Part shown: piece after piece, positions 16,083 to 24,991 of the stretch
How positions within the stretch are numbered: the first letter of the stretch is position 1
Layout of the letters: the number at the start of each line of letters is the position of its first letter
Assembly: GCF_009763245.1 (NCBI RefSeq)
Contig: NZ_WKJZ01000001.1
Span: 758,355 to 822,354, forward strand
DNA from: Pseudomonas xionganensis
GTDB taxonomy: Bacteria > Pseudomonadota > Gammaproteobacteria > Pseudomonadales > Pseudomonadaceae
DNA: 64,000 nucleotides
Direction of reading: 5' to 3'
The notes under the pieces: generated by a model
Seen by the model: only the letters and a program-made list of their open reading frames with translations
What the model was told of the DNA's origin: nothing
Database searches by the model: none
Translations under genes and position numbers: made by a program

Positions 16083-17264
16083 ATGCCTTTCGATCTTGCC
16101 ACTCGCCTCGCCGAGCGCCGCGCCGCCAACCTCTATCGCCAACGCCCGCTGCTGGAATCACCGCAGGGGCCGCGGGTGCAGGTTGATGGCCGCGAGCTGC
16201 TGGCCTTCTGCTCCAACGACTACCTGGGCCTGGCCAGCCACCCCGAGGTGATCGAAGCCTGGCGTGCCGGGGCGCAGAAGTGGGGCGTGGGCGGCGGCGC
16301 GTCGCATCTGGTGATCGGTCACAGCACCCCGCACCATGAGCTGGAAGAAGCCCTGGCCGAATTTACCGGCAGGCCCCGTGCGCTGCTGTTTTCCACCGGT
16401 TATATGGCCAACCTGGGCGCGGTCACCGCCCTGGTCGGGCAGGGCGACAGCGTGCTGGAGGATCGGCTTAATCACGCCTCGTTGCTGGATGCCGGGCTGT
16501 TGTCCGGCGCGCGCTTTTCCCGCTACCTGCATAACGATGCGGTGAGCCTGGCCAATCGCCTGCGCAAAGTGACGGGCAACACGCTGATCGTTACCGATGG
16601 CGTATTTAGTATGGATGGCGACCTGGCCGATCTGCCGGCGCTCTGTGCCGAAGCGCGCAAGGTCGGCGCCTGGGTGATGGTCGACGACGCCCATGGCTTC
16701 GGCCCCCTGGGCGCCACCGGCGCTGGCATCGTCGAGCACTTCGGCCTGGGTGTGGAGGATGTGCAGGTGCTGGTCGGCACCCTGGGCAAGGCCTTCGGCA
16801 CCGCTGGCGCCTTTGTCGCCGGCAGCGAAGAATTTATCGAGACTCTGGTGCAGTTCGCCCGCCCCTATATCTACACCACCAGCCAGCCGCCGGCCCTGGC
16901 CTGCGCCACCCTGAAAAGCCTGGAGCTGCTGCGCCGCGAGCACTGGCGCCGCGAACACCTGAATGGCCTGATCCGGCGCTTTCGCGAGGGCGCCCAGGCC
17001 ATCGGCCTGGAGCTGATGGACAGCGCCACGCCGATCCAGCCGATCCTGGTCGGCGACAGCGGTCGCGCCCTGCAGCTGTCGCAGTTGCTGCGCGAGCGCG
17101 GCCTGCTGGTCACCGCCATTCGCCCGCCCACCGTGCCGGCCGGCAGCGCGCGCCTGCGCGTGACCCTGTCCGCCGCCCATAGTCGGGAGCAGCTGGAACT
17201 GCTGCTGGAGGCCCTGGCCGAGTGCTGGCCGTTGCTGGCTGGCGAGGATACCGTCCATGCGTGA
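16083..17264 (+). CDS. bioF: 8-amino-7-oxononanoate synthase
   Basis: 393 residues. A PLP enzyme that condenses pimeloyl-ACP with alanine. Visible features are [27 protein letters not shown], the [11 protein letters not shown] aspartate region, and the PLP lysine in GTLGKAFG (Lys236). No good Shine-Dalgarno is seen because a palindrome stem occupies that place. The gene overlaps bioH by eight bases, which implies translational coupling. Confidence 0.97.
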   Translation: MPFDLATRLAERRAANLYRQRPLLESPQGPRVQVDGRELLAFCSNDYLGLASHPEVIEAWRAGAQKWGVGGGASHLVIGHSTPHHELEEALAEFTGRPRALLFSTGYMANLGAVTALVGQGDSVLEDRLNHASLLDAGLLSGARFSRYLHNDAVSLANRLRKVTGNTLIVTDGVFSMDGDLADLPALCAEARKVGAWVMVDDAHGFGPLGATGAGIVEHFGLGVEDVQVLVGTLGKAFGTAGAFVAGSEEFIETLVQFARPYIYTTSQPPALACATLKSLELLRREHWRREHLNGLIRRFREGAQAIGLELMDSATPIQPILVGDSGRALQLSQLLRERGLLVTAIRPPTVPAGSARLRVTLSAAHSREQLELLLEALAECWPLLAGEDTVHA

Positions 17265-17988
17265 TCGCCTGATCCTGCTGCCCGGCTGGGGCCTCGGCAC
17301 TGCGCCGCTGGAGCCGTTGGCGGCTGCCCTGCGTGGCCTCGATCCGCGCCTGCATGTCGAGATCGAACCGCTGCCGCCGCTGGATTCCAGCGACCCCGCC
17401 GACTGGCTGGATCAGCTGGATGCCAATCTGCCACAGGATGCCTGGCTCGGCGGCTGGTCCCTGGGTGGCATGCTGGCCGCCGAGCTGGCCGCGCGCCGGG
17501 GCGAGCGCTGTGCCGGTCTGCTGACCCTGGCCAGCAATCTGCGCTTTGTCGCCGCGCCAAGCTGGCCTGCGGCTATGCCGGCCGAGACCTTTAATGTCTT
17601 TCGCCAGGGTTGCGCCAGCGATGCGTCCGCCACCCTGAAACGCTTTGCCCTGCTCTGTGCCCAGGGCGCCGCGGATGCCCGTGGCCTGTCGCGGCAGTTG
17701 CTCGGCGCCGCGCCGCAGCCCCAGGCTGAGCCCCTGCTGGCGGGTCTGGATCTGCTGGCGGCCCTGGATACCCGCGCGGCCCTGCAGGGGTTTGTCGGCC
17801 CACAACTGCATCTATTTGCCGGCGCCGATGGCCTGGTACCGGCTGGCGCTGCGTCAGCCTTGCTGGAGCTGTTGCCCGATATCGAAATCGGCCTGATCGA
17901 TCAGGCCAGCCACGCCTTTCCTCTGGAGCGACCCCATGAAGTGGCCGCGGCGATCCAGGGCTTTCTGCATGAGGCCGGCGATGACTGA
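17257..17988 (+). CDS. bioH: Pimeloyl-ACP methyl ester carboxylesterase
   Basis: 243 residues, alpha/beta hydrolase. The catalytic triad can be read as Ser68 in GWSLGG, Asp191 in GADGLVP, and His219 in DQASHAFPL. BioH removes the methyl group placed by BioC once the pimeloyl chain has been made by fatty acid synthesis. The ATG at 17257 lies inside the bioF end. A two-arm palindromic repeat separates it from bioC. Confidence 0.95.
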   Translation: MRDRLILLPGWGLGTAPLEPLAAALRGLDPRLHVEIEPLPPLDSSDPADWLDQLDANLPQDAWLGGWSLGGMLAAELAARRGERCAGLLTLASNLRFVAAPSWPAAMPAETFNVFRQGCASDASATLKRFALLCAQGAADARGLSRQLLGAAPQPQAEPLLAGLDLLAALDTRAALQGFVGPQLHLFAGADGLVPAGAASALLELLPDIEIGLIDQASHAFPLERPHEVAAAIQGFLHEAGDD

Positions 17989-17995
17989 GTTCTGT

Positions 17996-18054
17996 GTAGG
18001 GTGCGCTGTGCGCACCGCCTCAGAGGCTGCCATGGTGCGCACGGCGCACCCTAC
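17996..18054. repeat. Palindromic repeat, GTAGGGTGCGC family, inside the bio operon
   Basis: Arms at 17996-18016 and 18034-18054 are reverse complements with a single mismatch. The first starts GTAGGGTGCGC and the second ends GCGCACCCTAC. It begins eight bases after the bioH stop and ends 14 bases before the bioC ATG, so it lies within an operon rather than at its end. Confidence 0.85.
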
Positions 18055-18068
18055 GCCGAGGTTAGCCG

Positions 18069-18872
18069 ATGACTGAAGCCTTCCAGGCTGGCGGCCTGCC
18101 AGACAAGCGCCAGGTGGCCGCCTCCTTCTCCCGCGCCGCCGAGAGCTACGACAGTGTCGCCGCCCTGCAGCGTTCGGTCGGCCAGCAGCTGCTGGCGCAG
18201 TTGCCCGCCACGATCAGCTCAGCGCGCTGGCTCGATCTGGGCTGTGGCACCGGCTATTTCAGTCGCGCCCTGGGCGAGCGTTTCCCGACCAGCCAGGGCG
18301 TGGCTATGGATATCGCCGAAGGCATGTTGCGCCATGCGCAGCCGTTGGGCGGTGCACAGCAGTTTATCGCCGGTGATGCCGAACGCCTGCCGTTGCGTGA
18401 GGCGTCCTGCGACCTGCTGTTTTCCAGCCTGGCATTGCAGTGGTGCGCGAATTTCCAGGCGGTGCTGAGCGAAGCCGAACGGGTGCTGTGTCCCGGTGGC
18501 GTGCTGGCTTTCAGCAGCCTGTGCGTTGGCACCCTGCAGGAGCTGCGCGATAGCTGGCAGGCGGTAGACGGCTTTGTTCACGTCAACCGCTTCCGCCGCT
18601 TCGAGGATTACCAGCGCCTGTGCGACCAAACCGGCTTGCAGCTGCTAAGCCTGCAGCGCCAGGCTGAAGTGCTGCATTACCCGGATCTGCGCAGCCTGAC
18701 CCATGAGCTGAAAGCTCTGGGGGCACATAATCTCAACCCCGGCCGGCCCGGTGGTCTGACCGGGCGGGCGCGTATGCGGGCGCTGCTCGATGCCTATGAA
18801 CAGTTCCGCCAGCCCCAGGGGCTGCCCGCCACCTATCAGGTGGTCTACGGCCTGCTGCGTAAGGAGCAATAG
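18069..18872 (+). CDS. bioC: Malonyl-ACP O-methyltransferase
   Basis: 267 residues, class I SAM methyltransferase. Motif I is [15 protein letters not shown]; the acidic loop is [11 protein letters not shown] and the later motif [12 protein letters not shown]. The N-terminal [16 protein letters not shown] is typical of BioC. It masks the malonyl carboxylate as a methyl ester so that fatty acid synthesis can make pimelate. It is followed by bioD after two bases. Confidence 0.96.
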   Translation: MTEAFQAGGLPDKRQVAASFSRAAESYDSVAALQRSVGQQLLAQLPATISSARWLDLGCGTGYFSRALGERFPTSQGVAMDIAEGMLRHAQPLGGAQQFIAGDAERLPLREASCDLLFSSLALQWCANFQAVLSEAERVLCPGGVLAFSSLCVGTLQELRDSWQAVDGFVHVNRFRRFEDYQRLCDQTGLQLLSLQRQAEVLHYPDLRSLTHELKALGAHNLNPGRPGGLTGRARMRALLDAYEQFRQPQGLPATYQVVYGLLRKEQ

Positions 18873-18874
18873 CC

Positions 18875-19564
18875 ATGCCTTCAGCTTTTTTTGTTACGGG
18901 TACGGATACGGAAATCGGCAAAACCACCATCGCCGCCGGTCTGCTGCATGCCGCGCGGATGAGTGGACTGACCACCGCCGCGGCCAAGCCGGTAGCCTCG
19001 GGATGTGCGCGCACGGCTGACGGTCTGCGCAATGACGACGCCCTGGCGCTGCTGGGTGAATGCAGCCTGGCGCTGCGCTATGACGAGGTCAACCCGCTGG
19101 CTTTCGAGCCCGCCATCGCGCCCCATCTGGCCGCCCGTGAGGCGGGGGTACAGTTGGATGTGGCCAGTCTGCTCGGGCCGGTCCAGGCTATCTTGGCCAA
19201 GGGCGCCGAGTTGACCCTGGTGGAAGGCGCGGGCGGTTGGCGCGTGCCGCTGGCCGGCCGCGAGAATCTGTCTGATCTGGCCGTGGCCCTGGGCTTGCCG
19301 GTGATCTTGGTGGTCGGCGTACGCCTGGGTTGCATCAATCAGGCTGTGCTGACGGCCGAGGCCATTGCCCGTGACGGGCTGCCGCTGGCCGGTTGGGTGG
19401 CCAACCTGGTCGACCCACAGACCTCGCGTCTGGAGGATAACCTGGCCACCCTGGCCGAGCGCCTGTCAGCGCCTTGTCTGGGGTTTGTGCCGCGCCTGGC
19501 GCAGGCCATGCCGGCCGCAGTGGCCAGCCATCTGGACCTGGGTTTTTTGCAGCATCAGCTATAA
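18875..19564 (+). CDS. bioD: ATP-dependent dethiobiotin synthetase
   Basis: 229 residues. The P-loop GTDTEIGKT at the N-terminus, AKPVASGC, and VEGAGGWRVPL are all BioD hallmarks. It closes the ureido ring of dethiobiotin with CO2 and ATP. The ribosome site AAGGAG lies at the end of bioC. It is the last bio gene here; bioA is not in the window. An imperfect TTTGCTC/GAGCAAA stem (about 19585-19610) may weaken transcription after it. Confidence 0.97.
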   Translation: MPSAFFVTGTDTEIGKTTIAAGLLHAARMSGLTTAAAKPVASGCARTADGLRNDDALALLGECSLALRYDEVNPLAFEPAIAPHLAAREAGVQLDVASLLGPVQAILAKGAELTLVEGAGGWRVPLAGRENLSDLAVALGLPVILVVGVRLGCINQAVLTAEAIARDGLPLAGWVANLVDPQTSRLEDNLATLAERLSAPCLGFVPRLAQAMPAAVASHLDLGFLQHQL

Positions 19565-19659
19565 GCAGTAACAAAGCCATAGCCTTTTGCTCGTACATTT
19601 TTTGAGCAAAGTCTGCTTCAATTGAAGCGTTACCGACTTGCCATAGCGGGAGCTTGCGC

Positions 19660-19959
19660 ATGGAAATTTCTGGAAGCGCCTTCAACTCAGGCATCAATAC
19701 CATTCAAGCCGGCCAGCGCCGGGTTGATCAGGCCGCTGCGGATATCGCCAGCAATGCGGTCGCAGCACAACCTCAGCCCAGCTCTGCGCCGCCGGCCACC
19801 CAGGTCAATCCGGCGCCCAGCTCTGCCGAGCAGCGTCGTCCCGATCTGGCGGAAAGCCTGGTGGCCCTGCGTCAGGGGCAGAACGAGGCTGAAGCCGGCG
19901 CCAAGGTGGTCAAGACCGCCGATGAAGTGCTCGGCACCCTGATCGATACCAGCGCCTGA
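19660..19959 (+). CDS. Short flagellar-rod-like protein (termini resemble axial-protein D0 helices)
   Basis: 99 residues from ATG 19660, with GGGAG seven bases upstream. The first 35 residues (SAFNSGINTIQAGQRRVDQAAADIASNAV) resemble the N-terminal helix of flagellar rod/hook proteins. The last 35 (SLVALRQGQNEAEAGAKVVKTADEVLGTLID) resemble their C-terminal helix, which in FlgC/FlgG ends TADEMLGTL. Only a Pro/Ala-rich linker lies between. No flagellar genes are nearby. It sits between bioD and a SprA-type metalloprotease gene. A perfect palindrome GCTTCAATTGAAGC lies upstream at 19615-19628. The function is unknown. Confidence 0.75.
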   Translation: MEISGSAFNSGINTIQAGQRRVDQAAADIASNAVAAQPQPSSAPPATQVNPAPSSAEQRRPDLAESLVALRQGQNEAEAGAKVVKTADEVLGTLIDTSA

Positions 19960-20024
19960 CACGCTAGCCCCGAGCGTAATCAGGGCCAAAGGGAGCAGGT
20001 GACTCAGGGGCGAGGAGTGATTGC

Positions 20025-20810
20025 ATGCAGATAGGCGGCGCCTCGTCGTATCCTGCGCCTGCAGCCTCATTACTGCCGGCACGACCTGTTTCGTCCAGTG
20101 TTTCCCCGGACGTCAGTGCCGATATAGCCCGCGCCACCCAGCCGCCCGCCAGTGCCCCCCAGGCTCTGGCGGACGAACAATCTGCTTCGGCTCGCGAAGA
20201 GGCCGATAAGTCCAGTGAACAGAACGCAGAACGCCGTGCCGATGGTCGGGAGCAGGCCAGCCCGCGCGAGGAGCGTCTTGAACAGCTGGAGCTTGCCAAG
20301 CTCAGCCAGCGCGACCAGGAAGTCCGCGCCCATGAGCAGGCCCACGCTGCCGTCGGCGGGCGCTACACCGGCGCCCCCAGCTATACCTACACCCGTGGGC
20401 CGGATGGCAAGCGCTACGCCGTAGGGGGCGAGGTCAGCATCGACAGCGGCCCGATTCCCAATGACCCGCAAGCCACCCTGCGCAAGATGGAAATCGTCCT
20501 GCGTGCCGCCCTGGCCCCGGCTGAGCCCTCGGCGCAGGACCTGCGTGTTGCCGCCCAGGCCCAGGTGCAGATGGCCCAGGCCCGGGCCGAATTGTCCCAG
20601 TTGCGCCGGGAGGAGACCCAGGCCAGTCGCGAAGCTCAGGCTCAGCGTGCGGAAGAAGCCAAGCAACGGGAGGCTGAGCAGCAGGCGGCCGAGCAGACAA
20701 AAAGCAGCAGCACCGTGCAGCAGGATCTGCCGCCACCGCCTAGTCTTGATCTTTACCAGCGCGCCGCTGCGCTGCCGCCCATCGGCGAGCTGATCAATCT
20801 GCAGGCCTGA
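20025..20810 (+). CDS. Putative metalloprotease, SprA-related family
   Basis: 261 residues, ATG behind GAGGAG. A low-complexity Pro/Ser/Ala N-terminus (1-75) is followed by a conserved core: RDQEVRAHEQAHAAVGG with an HEQAH (HExxH) zinc-protease-like motif, then YTYTRGPDGKRYAVGGEV and IPNDPQATLRKMEIVLRAAL. The C-terminal part is a charged coiled coil with a Pro-rich end. This fits the SprA-related family (PF12118, from memory). There is no signal peptide. Proteolysis is inferred from the motif only. Confidence 0.8.
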   Translation: MQIGGASSYPAPAASLLPARPVSSSVSPDVSADIARATQPPASAPQALADEQSASAREEADKSSEQNAERRADGREQASPREERLEQLELAKLSQRDQEVRAHEQAHAAVGGRYTGAPSYTYTRGPDGKRYAVGGEVSIDSGPIPNDPQATLRKMEIVLRAALAPAEPSAQDLRVAAQAQVQMAQARAELSQLRREETQASREAQAQRAEEAKQREAEQQAAEQTKSSSTVQQDLPPPPSLDLYQRAAALPPIGELINLQA

Positions 20811-20826
20811 CAGTCGCCAGGGGGTG

Positions 20827-20855
20827 TTGACATCACCAGGGCATAAACGTATGTT
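20827..20855 (+). promoter_or_regulatory. Sigma-70 promoter of the first acyl-CoA dehydrogenase
   Basis: -35 TTGACA (20827-20832), 17-base spacer, -10 TATGTT (20850-20855). The predicted start near 20862 falls inside a PsrA-type operator. The leader is about 110 bases. Confidence 0.8.
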
Positions 20856-20856
20856 T

Positions 20857-20870
20857 CAAACGCCTGTTTG
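20857..20870. promoter_or_regulatory. PsrA operator
   Basis: CAAAC-GCCT-GTTTG is a perfect match to the Pseudomonas PsrA consensus G/CAAAC-N2-4-GTTTG/C. It starts two bases after the -10 box and covers the expected transcription start, so bound PsrA should repress. PsrA releases DNA on binding long-chain fatty acids, so the gene should be induced by them. Confidence 0.85.
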
Positions 20871-20974
20871 ATTTGCCTGGTTTGTCAGTGGCAAGCCAGG
20901 TGCGGGAATGGTCCCGAAAACGACCGCGTGACGGTCACCTACACACCAAGAATCCACCGCAGAGGTTAACCGCT

Positions 20975-22780
20975 ATGCCTGATTACAAGGCCCCCTTGCG
21001 TGATATCCGTTTCGTTCGCGACGAACTGCTCGGCTACGAAGCGCACTATCAAAGCCTGCCTGGCTGCCAGGACGCTACTCCGGACATGGTCGACGCCATT
21101 CTCGAAGAAGGCGCCAAGTTCTGTGAGCAGGTGATCGCTCCTCTGAACCGTGTGGGTGACACCGAAGGCTGTACCTGGTCCCCGGAAGGCGTGAAAACCC
21201 CAACTGGCTTCAAAGAGGCCTACCAGCAGTTCGTTGAAGGTGGCTGGCCGAGCCTGGCCCATGACGTTGACCACGGCGGCCAAGGCCTGCCGGAGTCCCT
21301 GGGTCTGGTGATCAGCGAGATGGTCGGCAGCGCCAACTGGTCCTGGGGCATGTACCCGGGCCTGTCCCACGGTGCGATGAACACCCTGGACGCCCACGGC
21401 ACCGACGAGCAGAAGCACACCTACCTGACCAAGCTGGTATCCGGCGAGTGGACCGGCACCATGTGCCTGACCGAGCCGCACTGCGGTACCGACCTGGGCA
21501 TGCTGCGCACCAAGGCCGAGCCGCAGGCTGACGGCAGCTACAAGGTGTCCGGCACCAAGATCTTTATCTCCGCTGGCGAACACGACATGGCCGACAACAT
21601 CGTCCATATCGTCCTGGCCCGCCTGCCCGACGCCCCGCAAGGCACCAAGGGTATCTCGCTGTTTATCGTGCCCAAGTTCCTGCCGAAGGAAGATGGCAGC
21701 ATCGGCGCGCGCAATGCCGTGTCCTGTGGCTCCATCGAGCACAAGATGGGCATCCACGGCAACGCCACCTGCGTGATGAACTTTGACGGCGCCACCGGTT
21801 ACCTGATCGGCCCGGCCAACAAAGGTCTGAACTGCATGTTCACCTTTATGAACACCGCCCGCCTGGGTACCGCCCTGCAGGGCCTGGCCCACGCCGAAAT
21901 CGGCTTCCAGGGTGGCCTGAAGTACGCTCGCGAGCGTCTGCAGATGCGTTCCCTGACTGGCCCGAAAGCGCCGGACAAGGCGGCCGACCCGATCATCGTG
22001 CACCCGGACGTGCGTCGCATGCTGCTGACCATGAAGGCGTTCGCCGAAGGCAACCGTGCCATGGTCTACTTCACCGCCAAGCAGGTCGACATCGTCAAGT
22101 ACAGCCAGAACGAAGAAGAGAAGAAAGCCGCCGACGAACTGCTGGCCTTCCTCACTCCGATCGCCAAGGCCTTTATGACCGAAGTCGGCTTCGAGTCCGC
22201 TTCCCACGGCATGCAGATCTACGGTGGCCACGGCTTTATCGCCGAGTGGGGCATGGAGCAGAACCTGCGTGACTGCCGCATCTCCATGATGTACGAAGGC
22301 ACCACCGGCGTTCAGGCCCTCGACCTGCTGGGCCGCAAGATCCTGATGACCCAGGGCGGCGCCCTGAAGAACTTCACCAAGATCGTGCACAAGTTCTGCC
22401 AGACCAACGAGTCCAACGATGCCGTCAAGGAATTCGTTGAGCCGCTGGCCAAGCTGAACAAGGAGTGGGGCGACCTGACCATGAAAGTGGGCATGGCCGC
22501 GATGAAGGACCGTGAAGAAGTCGGTGCCGCTTCGGTGGACTACCTGATGTATTCCGGTTACGCCTGCCTGGCCTACTTCTGGGCCGACATGGCGCGCCTG
22601 GCTGCCGAGAAGCTGGCTGCCGGTACTGACGACGAGGCCTTCTACAAGGCCAAGTTGCAGACCGCCCGCTTCTACTTCGCGCGCATCCTGCCGCGTACCC
22701 GCACCCATGTGGAAGCCATGCTGTCCGGCGCCAGCAACCTGATGGACATGGCCGAAGAAGACTTCGCCCTGGGCTACTAA
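20975..22780 (+). CDS. Acyl-CoA dehydrogenase, FadE-type, PsrA-box copy
   Basis: 601 residues from ATG 20975 ([13 protein letters not shown]). An upstream in-frame extension to 20873 has no family match and overlaps the promoter leader. It is an FAD enzyme catalysing the first step of beta-oxidation. Hallmarks are [13 protein letters not shown] (flavin/substrate region), [27 protein letters not shown], and the catalytic glutamate in [16 protein letters not shown]. The C-terminal extension gives a length of about 600 residues, like P. aeruginosa PA0506 (FadE1), which sits in the same order after bioD. A terminator follows, so it is transcribed alone. Confidence 0.95.
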   Translation: MPDYKAPLRDIRFVRDELLGYEAHYQSLPGCQDATPDMVDAILEEGAKFCEQVIAPLNRVGDTEGCTWSPEGVKTPTGFKEAYQQFVEGGWPSLAHDVDHGGQGLPESLGLVISEMVGSANWSWGMYPGLSHGAMNTLDAHGTDEQKHTYLTKLVSGEWTGTMCLTEPHCGTDLGMLRTKAEPQADGSYKVSGTKIFISAGEHDMADNIVHIVLARLPDAPQGTKGISLFIVPKFLPKEDGSIGARNAVSCGSIEHKMGIHGNATCVMNFDGATGYLIGPANKGLNCMFTFMNTARLGTALQGLAHAEIGFQGGLKYARERLQMRSLTGPKAPDKAADPIIVHPDVRRMLLTMKAFAEGNRAMVYFTAKQVDIVKYSQNEEEKKAADELLAFLTPIAKAFMTEVGFESASHGMQIYGGHGFIAEWGMEQNLRDCRISMMYEGTTGVQALDLLGRKILMTQGGALKNFTKIVHKFCQTNESNDAVKEFVEPLAKLNKEWGDLTMKVGMAAMKDREEVGAASVDYLMYSGYACLAYFWADMARLAAEKLAAGTDDEAFYKAKLQTARFYFARILPRTRTHVEAMLSGASNLMDMAEEDFALGY

Positions 22781-22800
22781 GCCACCCGCAGTTGCTGCAC

Positions 22801-22836
22801 AAAAACCGCCACCCCGAATGGGGCGGCGGTTTTTTT
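22801..22836 (+). terminator. Terminator after the first acyl-CoA dehydrogenase
   Basis: AACCGCC pairs with GGCGGTT, with an inner CCCC/GGGG stem and a run of seven T residues. It separates the first and second dehydrogenase genes. A further GAACGCC/GGCGTTC hairpin lies at 22854-22872. Confidence 0.92.
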
Positions 22837-23023
22837 ATGGCTGCCAGCAAGGCGAACGCCGCGCTGGCGTTCAGGTTTATATCCGGCGGCGGATAACGAC
22901 CCGTTTGCTGGGCTGGTTATGGCAGCGCATTCAGCCCATGCAGCGTCGTTGTGCTGTGCTCCAGGGTGGCCGAAGCTCGGGCTCTAAACCCGCGCCCCGC
23001 ACGCCTGCTGATGGAGAACGAGC

Positions 23024-24820
23024 ATGCCCGAATACAAGGCCCCGCTGCGCGATATGCGCTTTCTGATCGATGATGTCTTCGACTTTCATGGCAGCTACGC
23101 CGCCCTGGGGGCCAGCGATGCCAGCCCGGATATGCTCGGCGCGATTCTCGAAGAGGGTGCCAAGTTCTGCGAGCAGGTACTGGCACCGCTGAACCGCAGC
23201 GGTGATGAAGAAGAGTGTCGGTTCAACGATGGCGAAGTGAGTACGCCTCGCGGCTTTAAGGAAGCCTTTGCCCAGTATGTCGAGGGCGGCTGGAACGGCC
23301 TGGCGGCTGACCCGGCTTACGGTGGCCAGGGCCTGCCGCACTCCCTGGGGCTGATCATCAGCGAGATGATTGGCGCCAGCAACACCGCCTGGGGCATGTA
23401 CCCCGGCCTGACCCACGGCGCCATGTCGGCCATCCATGCTCATGGCAGCGAAGCGCAGAAGCAGACCTACCTGAGCAAGCTCACCGAGGGCCGCTGGACC
23501 GGCACCATGTGCCTGACCGAGGCCCACTGCGGCACCGACCTGGGCCTGATCAAGACCCGTGCCGTGCCCCAGGCCGACGGCAGCTATGCCGTGACCGGCA
23601 GCAAGATCTTTATCTCCGCCGGCGAGCACGATATGAGCGAGAACATCGTCCATCTGGTGCTGGCCAAACTGCCCGACGCTCCTGCGGGCACCAAGGGCAT
23701 CTCGCTGTTTATCGTGCCCAAGTTCCTCCCCGATGCCGCCGGTGAAGCCGGCGCGCGCAATGGCGTCAGCTGTGGCTCGATCGAGCACAAGATGGGCATC
23801 AAGGCATCAAGCACCTGCGTGATGAACTTCGACGGCGCCACTGGCTACCTGATTGGCGAGGCCAACAAGGGCCTCAACTGCATGTTCACCATGATGAACC
23901 ACGCGCGCCTGGGCACCGGCATGCAGGGCCTGTGTCTGGGCGAGGCGAGCTTCCAGGGGGCGATCAAGTACGCCACCGAGCGCCTGCAGATGCGTGCGCT
24001 GACCGGGCCGAAAGCGCCGGATAAGGCCGCCGACCCGATCATCGTTCACCCCGATGTGCGACGCATGCTGCTGACCATGAAGGCCTTCAACGAAGGCAAC
24101 CGCGCCCTGGCCTATTTCACCGCGCAGCTGCTCGATCAGGCCCATCGTGGTACCAGCGCCGAGCAGCGCGAGGAAGCCGAGAACCTGCTGGCCTTCCTCA
24201 CCCCGATCTGCAAGGCCTTTATGACCGAGACCGGTCTGGAGGTGACCAACCATGGCATGCAGGTGTTCGGCGGCCATGGTTTCATCCGCGAATGGGGCAT
24301 GGAGCAGCTGGTGCGCGATTGCCGCATTGCCCTGATCTACGAGGGCACCAATGGCATCCAGGCCCTCGACCTGCTCGGGCGCAAGGTGCTCGGCAGCCAG
24401 GGCAAGCTGCTGCGCGGTTTTACCCGGATCGTGCATAAGTTCTGCGAGGCCCAGGCCGAGCATCCACAGCTCAAGGCTTATGTTGCCCAGCTGGCGAGCC
24501 TTAACCAGCAGTGGGGCGCGCTGACCCAGAAAATCGGCCTGGCGGCCATGAAGAACCCGGATGAAGTGGGGGCGGCGTCGATGGATTACCTGATGTACTC
24601 CGGCTACGTCACCCTGGCCTATTTCTGGCTGCGGATGGCCGTGGTCGCCGAGCAGAAGCTGGCCGCCGGGGCGGGGGAGGTGGCCTTCTGCCAGGCCAAG
24701 CTGGCCACCTGCGCCTTCTACTTCCAGCGCCTGCTGCCACGCACCGCTGCCCATCTGGCGGCGGCCGAGGCAGGCAGTGCCTGCATGATGGACTTGCCGG
24801 CCGAGCACTTCGTCCTCTGA
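23024..24820 (+). CDS. Acyl-CoA dehydrogenase, second tandem copy
   Basis: 598 residues, starting MPEYKAPLRDMRFLIDDVFDF with GGAG upstream. It is very similar in sequence to the first copy throughout, with MCLTEAHCGTDLG, SAGEHDMSENIVH, and the catalytic Glu in LIYEGTNGIQALDLLG. It probably corresponds to PA0507 of P. aeruginosa. I see no PsrA box in the 240 bases upstream, so its control differs. Chain-length preference cannot be read from the sequence. Confidence 0.94.
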   Translation: MPEYKAPLRDMRFLIDDVFDFHGSYAALGASDASPDMLGAILEEGAKFCEQVLAPLNRSGDEEECRFNDGEVSTPRGFKEAFAQYVEGGWNGLAADPAYGGQGLPHSLGLIISEMIGASNTAWGMYPGLTHGAMSAIHAHGSEAQKQTYLSKLTEGRWTGTMCLTEAHCGTDLGLIKTRAVPQADGSYAVTGSKIFISAGEHDMSENIVHLVLAKLPDAPAGTKGISLFIVPKFLPDAAGEAGARNGVSCGSIEHKMGIKASSTCVMNFDGATGYLIGEANKGLNCMFTMMNHARLGTGMQGLCLGEASFQGAIKYATERLQMRALTGPKAPDKAADPIIVHPDVRRMLLTMKAFNEGNRALAYFTAQLLDQAHRGTSAEQREEAENLLAFLTPICKAFMTETGLEVTNHGMQVFGGHGFIREWGMEQLVRDCRIALIYEGTNGIQALDLLGRKVLGSQGKLLRGFTRIVHKFCEAQAEHPQLKAYVAQLASLNQQWGALTQKIGLAAMKNPDEVGAASMDYLMYSGYVTLAYFWLRMAVVAEQKLAAGAGEVAFCQAKLATCAFYFQRLLPRTAAHLAAAEAGSACMMDLPAEHFVL

Positions 24821-24843
24821 CGGACGGCAGACACCCGCAAGAG

Positions 24844-24865
24844 CCCGCCCGTTGGCGGGTTTTTG
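24844..24865 (+). terminator. Terminator after the second acyl-CoA dehydrogenase
   Basis: CCCGCC-cgtt-GGCGGG followed by five T residues. Confidence 0.9.
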
Positions 24866-24991
24866 CTGAGTGCGGCCGATCAAACGAATGGCGACCAACT
24901 GGTCATTACGCGACGCTATGTGTCTAAAAAGTTGTTCGGTTAGACTTCAGGCACATCCGTATACCTGCTGGTTTGTTCGAGGATCTGCTCC

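Noticed and set aside
11434..18054. CRISPR-like reading of the recurring GTAGGGTGCGC palindromes
   Set aside because: Copies are kilobases apart, self-complementary and without regular spacers or cas genes; they fit REP-type repeats.
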